Below are positions 5,779-6,554 of a stretch of 6,554 nt of DNA, piece after piece. Numbering within the stretch: the first letter of the stretch is position 1; each line of letters begins with the position of its first letter. The position numbers and the translations under genes are program-made. This DNA is from Draconibacterium orientale (GTDB taxonomy: Bacteria; Bacteroidota; Bacteroidia; Bacteroidales; UBA1556), in contig DZDC01000125.1 of the NCBI GenBank assembly GCA_022736595.1, forward strand, positions 1-6,554, read 5' to 3'. The notes below the pieces were generated by a model. That model was not told the origin of the DNA, did no database searches, and worked only from the letters and a program-made list of their open reading frames with translations.

Positions 5779-6249
5779 TTATTTCTTTTTTGATTTATAA
5801 TTTTGGACTAATGCTTCAGCTGCCTCAGAAATCATAGAATAAACCTGCGAAAACCCTGAACTTCCTCCATAATAAGGGTCAGGGATAGGAATATTTTCAC
5901 CGGGATACACCACATTCATTAGCATATCAACTTTTGCTCGCTCTTCTTCAGTTTCGGCTAAGTAATACACATCTGAGAAATTATTACGATCCATCGTAAA
6001 AATAAAGTCATACGTCTGAAAAAATTCAGGAATAAACTGCTGCGCTCGCTCGTTTGAGATATCAATTTGATGTTTTCGAAGCTCCGCTTGCGCTCTTGGG
6101 TCTGCCGATTCACCAATATGATACCCGGCAGTACCTGCCGAATGTACTTCAACTGCAATATTATGCCGTCGAAACGCATCTTGAACAATACCTTCAGCCA
6201 TGGGTGACCGACAGATATTTCCTAAACATACCATAAGGATTTTTTCCAT
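5779..6249 (-). CDS. Low-molecular-weight protein tyrosine phosphatase
   Basis: A 156-residue cytoplasmic phosphatase that removes phosphate from tyrosine (or arginine) residues by a cysteinyl-phosphate mechanism. The N-terminal P-loop CLGNICRS (8-15) contains the C-X5-R signature with nucleophile C8 and R14; the general acid is D124 in the DPYYGG segment (124-129). The HSAGTAGYHIGESADPRA block (36-53) and FIFTMDRNN (82-90) are also typical. Length fits the family. The start is the only ATG directly before the P-loop strand (MEKILMVCLGN). It heads the phosphatase-AIM24-permease operon, with a promoter candidate 23 nt upstream. LMW phosphatases near polysaccharide genes act on tyrosine kinases, but no such kinase is here. 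In some Flavobacteria a homologue lies beside dnaA, so the neighbour beyond the right edge may be informative. The target is unknown. Confidence 0.93.
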   Translation of the reverse strand: MEKILMVCLGNICRSPMAEGIVQDAFRRHNIAVEVHSAGTAGYHIGESADPRAQAELRKHQIDISNERAQQFIPEFFQTYDFIFTMDRNNFSDVYYLAETEEERAKVDMLMNVVYPGENIPIPDPYYGGSSGFSQVYSMISEAAEALVQNYKSKKK

Positions 6250-6271
6250 TATACTCTTATTGCAAATTAGG

Positions 6272-6304
6272 CAAAGGTATAAAATCCAACTTAATCCTTA
6301 CAAA
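6272..6304 (-). promoter_or_regulatory. Promoter candidate for the phosphatase-AIM24-permease operon
   Basis: On the minus strand, TTTG (6304-6301) is followed after 21 nt by TACCTTTG (6279-6272), an exact TAnnTTTG box with an acceptable -33 element. The predicted start near 6265 gives a short leader of about 16 nt before the ATG at 6249. This is the best-formed promoter candidate in the window. Confidence 0.55.
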
Positions 6305-6405
6305 CTATAATTCTAATTTTTAGGGCAAGGCTCCAATCTGGGTAGCTTTCGGAATTAAAACTCCCCTAACTAAAACACGTTTTATATCATTTCTTTTCAT
6401 TATCA

Positions 6406-6464
6406 GCCAAATTGGAATAATACCGTTGATGCATTTAAAATTGTCCAATTTCGGCTATGCATCA
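6406..6464. repeat. Nested inverted repeats
   Basis: TGATGCAT (6427-6434) is the exact reverse complement of ATGCATCA (6457-6464). Inside it, AAATTG (6438-6443) mirrors CAATTT (6446-6451). GCCAAATTGG (6406-6415) can alternatively pair with CCAATTTCGGC (6445-6455) with one bulged base. The shared CCAATTT segment makes these pairings mutually exclusive. Function is unknown. Confidence 0.5.
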
Positions 6465-6497
6465 TTGAACTATTATCATGCTATATCGGCATTGAGC

Positions 6498-6541
6498 ATT
6501 GTAAAATTATATTTTAGTATGGACTAAAATATAATTACAAT
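6498..6541. terminator. Strong AT-rich hairpin, possibly a bidirectional terminator
   Basis: A 13-bp perfect stem (6506-6518 with 6523-6535) closes a 4-nt ATGG loop. After a 2-nt AA bulge on the left side it continues for 6 bp (ATTGTA 6498-6503 with TACAAT 6536-6541). The stem is almost all A-T and no separate long T-run follows on either side, though the stem halves are A/T-rich. It could end transcripts from either direction or be a transposon-like (MITE) palindrome. Confidence 0.4.
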
Positions 6542-6554
6542 TGGTATAATCTAT

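Larger units (their letters stand above)
6250..6554. other. Non-coding right end with promoter and palindrome cluster
   Basis: These 305 nt contain no credible gene. The left part holds the operon promoter (6272-6304). The stretch 6344-6365 resembles the terminator flank at 151-173 (shared AGCTTTCGG and ACTCCC). From 6406 on there are nested inverted repeats (6406-6464) and a 19-bp hairpin (6498-6541). It could contain the 3' end signal or control region of a gene beyond the right edge. Confidence 0.6.

Noticed and set aside
5958..6236. Short frames within the phosphatase gene on both strands (5958-6188 minus, 6054-6236 plus)
   Set aside because: They overlap the diagnostic LMW phosphatase frame and have no family features.
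6250..6554. Possible replication origin next to the phosphatase gene (dnaA neighbourhood in some Flavobacteria)
   Set aside because: The region is AT-rich with inverted repeats, but I see no TTATCCACA-like DnaA boxes on either strand.

Overview
The window looks like a chromosomal segment from a member of the Bacteroidetes (Bacteroidota). The evidence is low-GC DNA, weak or absent Shine-Dalgarno sequences, several promoter-like sites of the Bacteroidetes form (TTG about 18-21 nt before TAnnTTTG), and a gene set typical of that phylum. This is inferred from style and gene families; no rRNA or other phylogenetic marker is present. All five genes are intact and look like ordinary cellular functions. 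I see no CRISPR array, tRNA, rRNA, transposase or obvious defence system.

Layout. Positions 1-185 are non-coding and repeat-like: a possible insertion-sequence end at the very left edge, a GTTCGACGGGCTCACC-type dispersed repeat word, and a palindromic hairpin at 143-162 that serves as the iorB terminator. Positions 186-2579 (minus strand) hold iorA then iorB, the two subunits of indolepyruvate:ferredoxin oxidoreductase, separated by 162 nt that contain a promoter candidate and inverted repeats. Positions 2580-2955 are a divergent intergenic region with a leftward promoter for iorA and a rightward one for the next gene. The rightward promoter lies between two arms of a long inverted repeat. 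Positions 2956-3777 (plus strand) encode an acyl-carrier-protein phosphodiesterase (AcpH/DUF479) with an extra charged C-terminal tail. Its 3' end overlaps by 11 bp the 3' end of a convergent minus-strand operon (6249 down to 3767). That operon has three closely spaced genes: a low-molecular-weight protein tyrosine phosphatase, an AIM24/TIGR00266 family protein, and an OppC/DppC-type ABC transporter permease with a large extracytoplasmic insert. Positions 6250-6554 are non-coding, with the operon promoter next to the gene and a dense cluster of inverted repeats, including a strong 19-bp AT-rich hairpin, towards the right edge.

How the genes relate. IorA and IorB form one enzyme that oxidatively decarboxylates aryl-2-oxo acids (from aromatic amino acids) to aryl-acetyl-CoA and passes electrons to ferredoxin. 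This IorA lacks the C-terminal 4Fe-4S domain found in archaeal forms. The phosphatase-AIM24-permease genes are probably co-transcribed (gaps of 5 and 3 nt), but their functional link is unknown, and no other transporter subunit is present here. I found no clearly new system. The most interesting signals are in the non-coding DNA: inverted repeats flanking promoter candidates, mutually exclusive hairpins between iorA and iorB, and the palindrome cluster at the right end.
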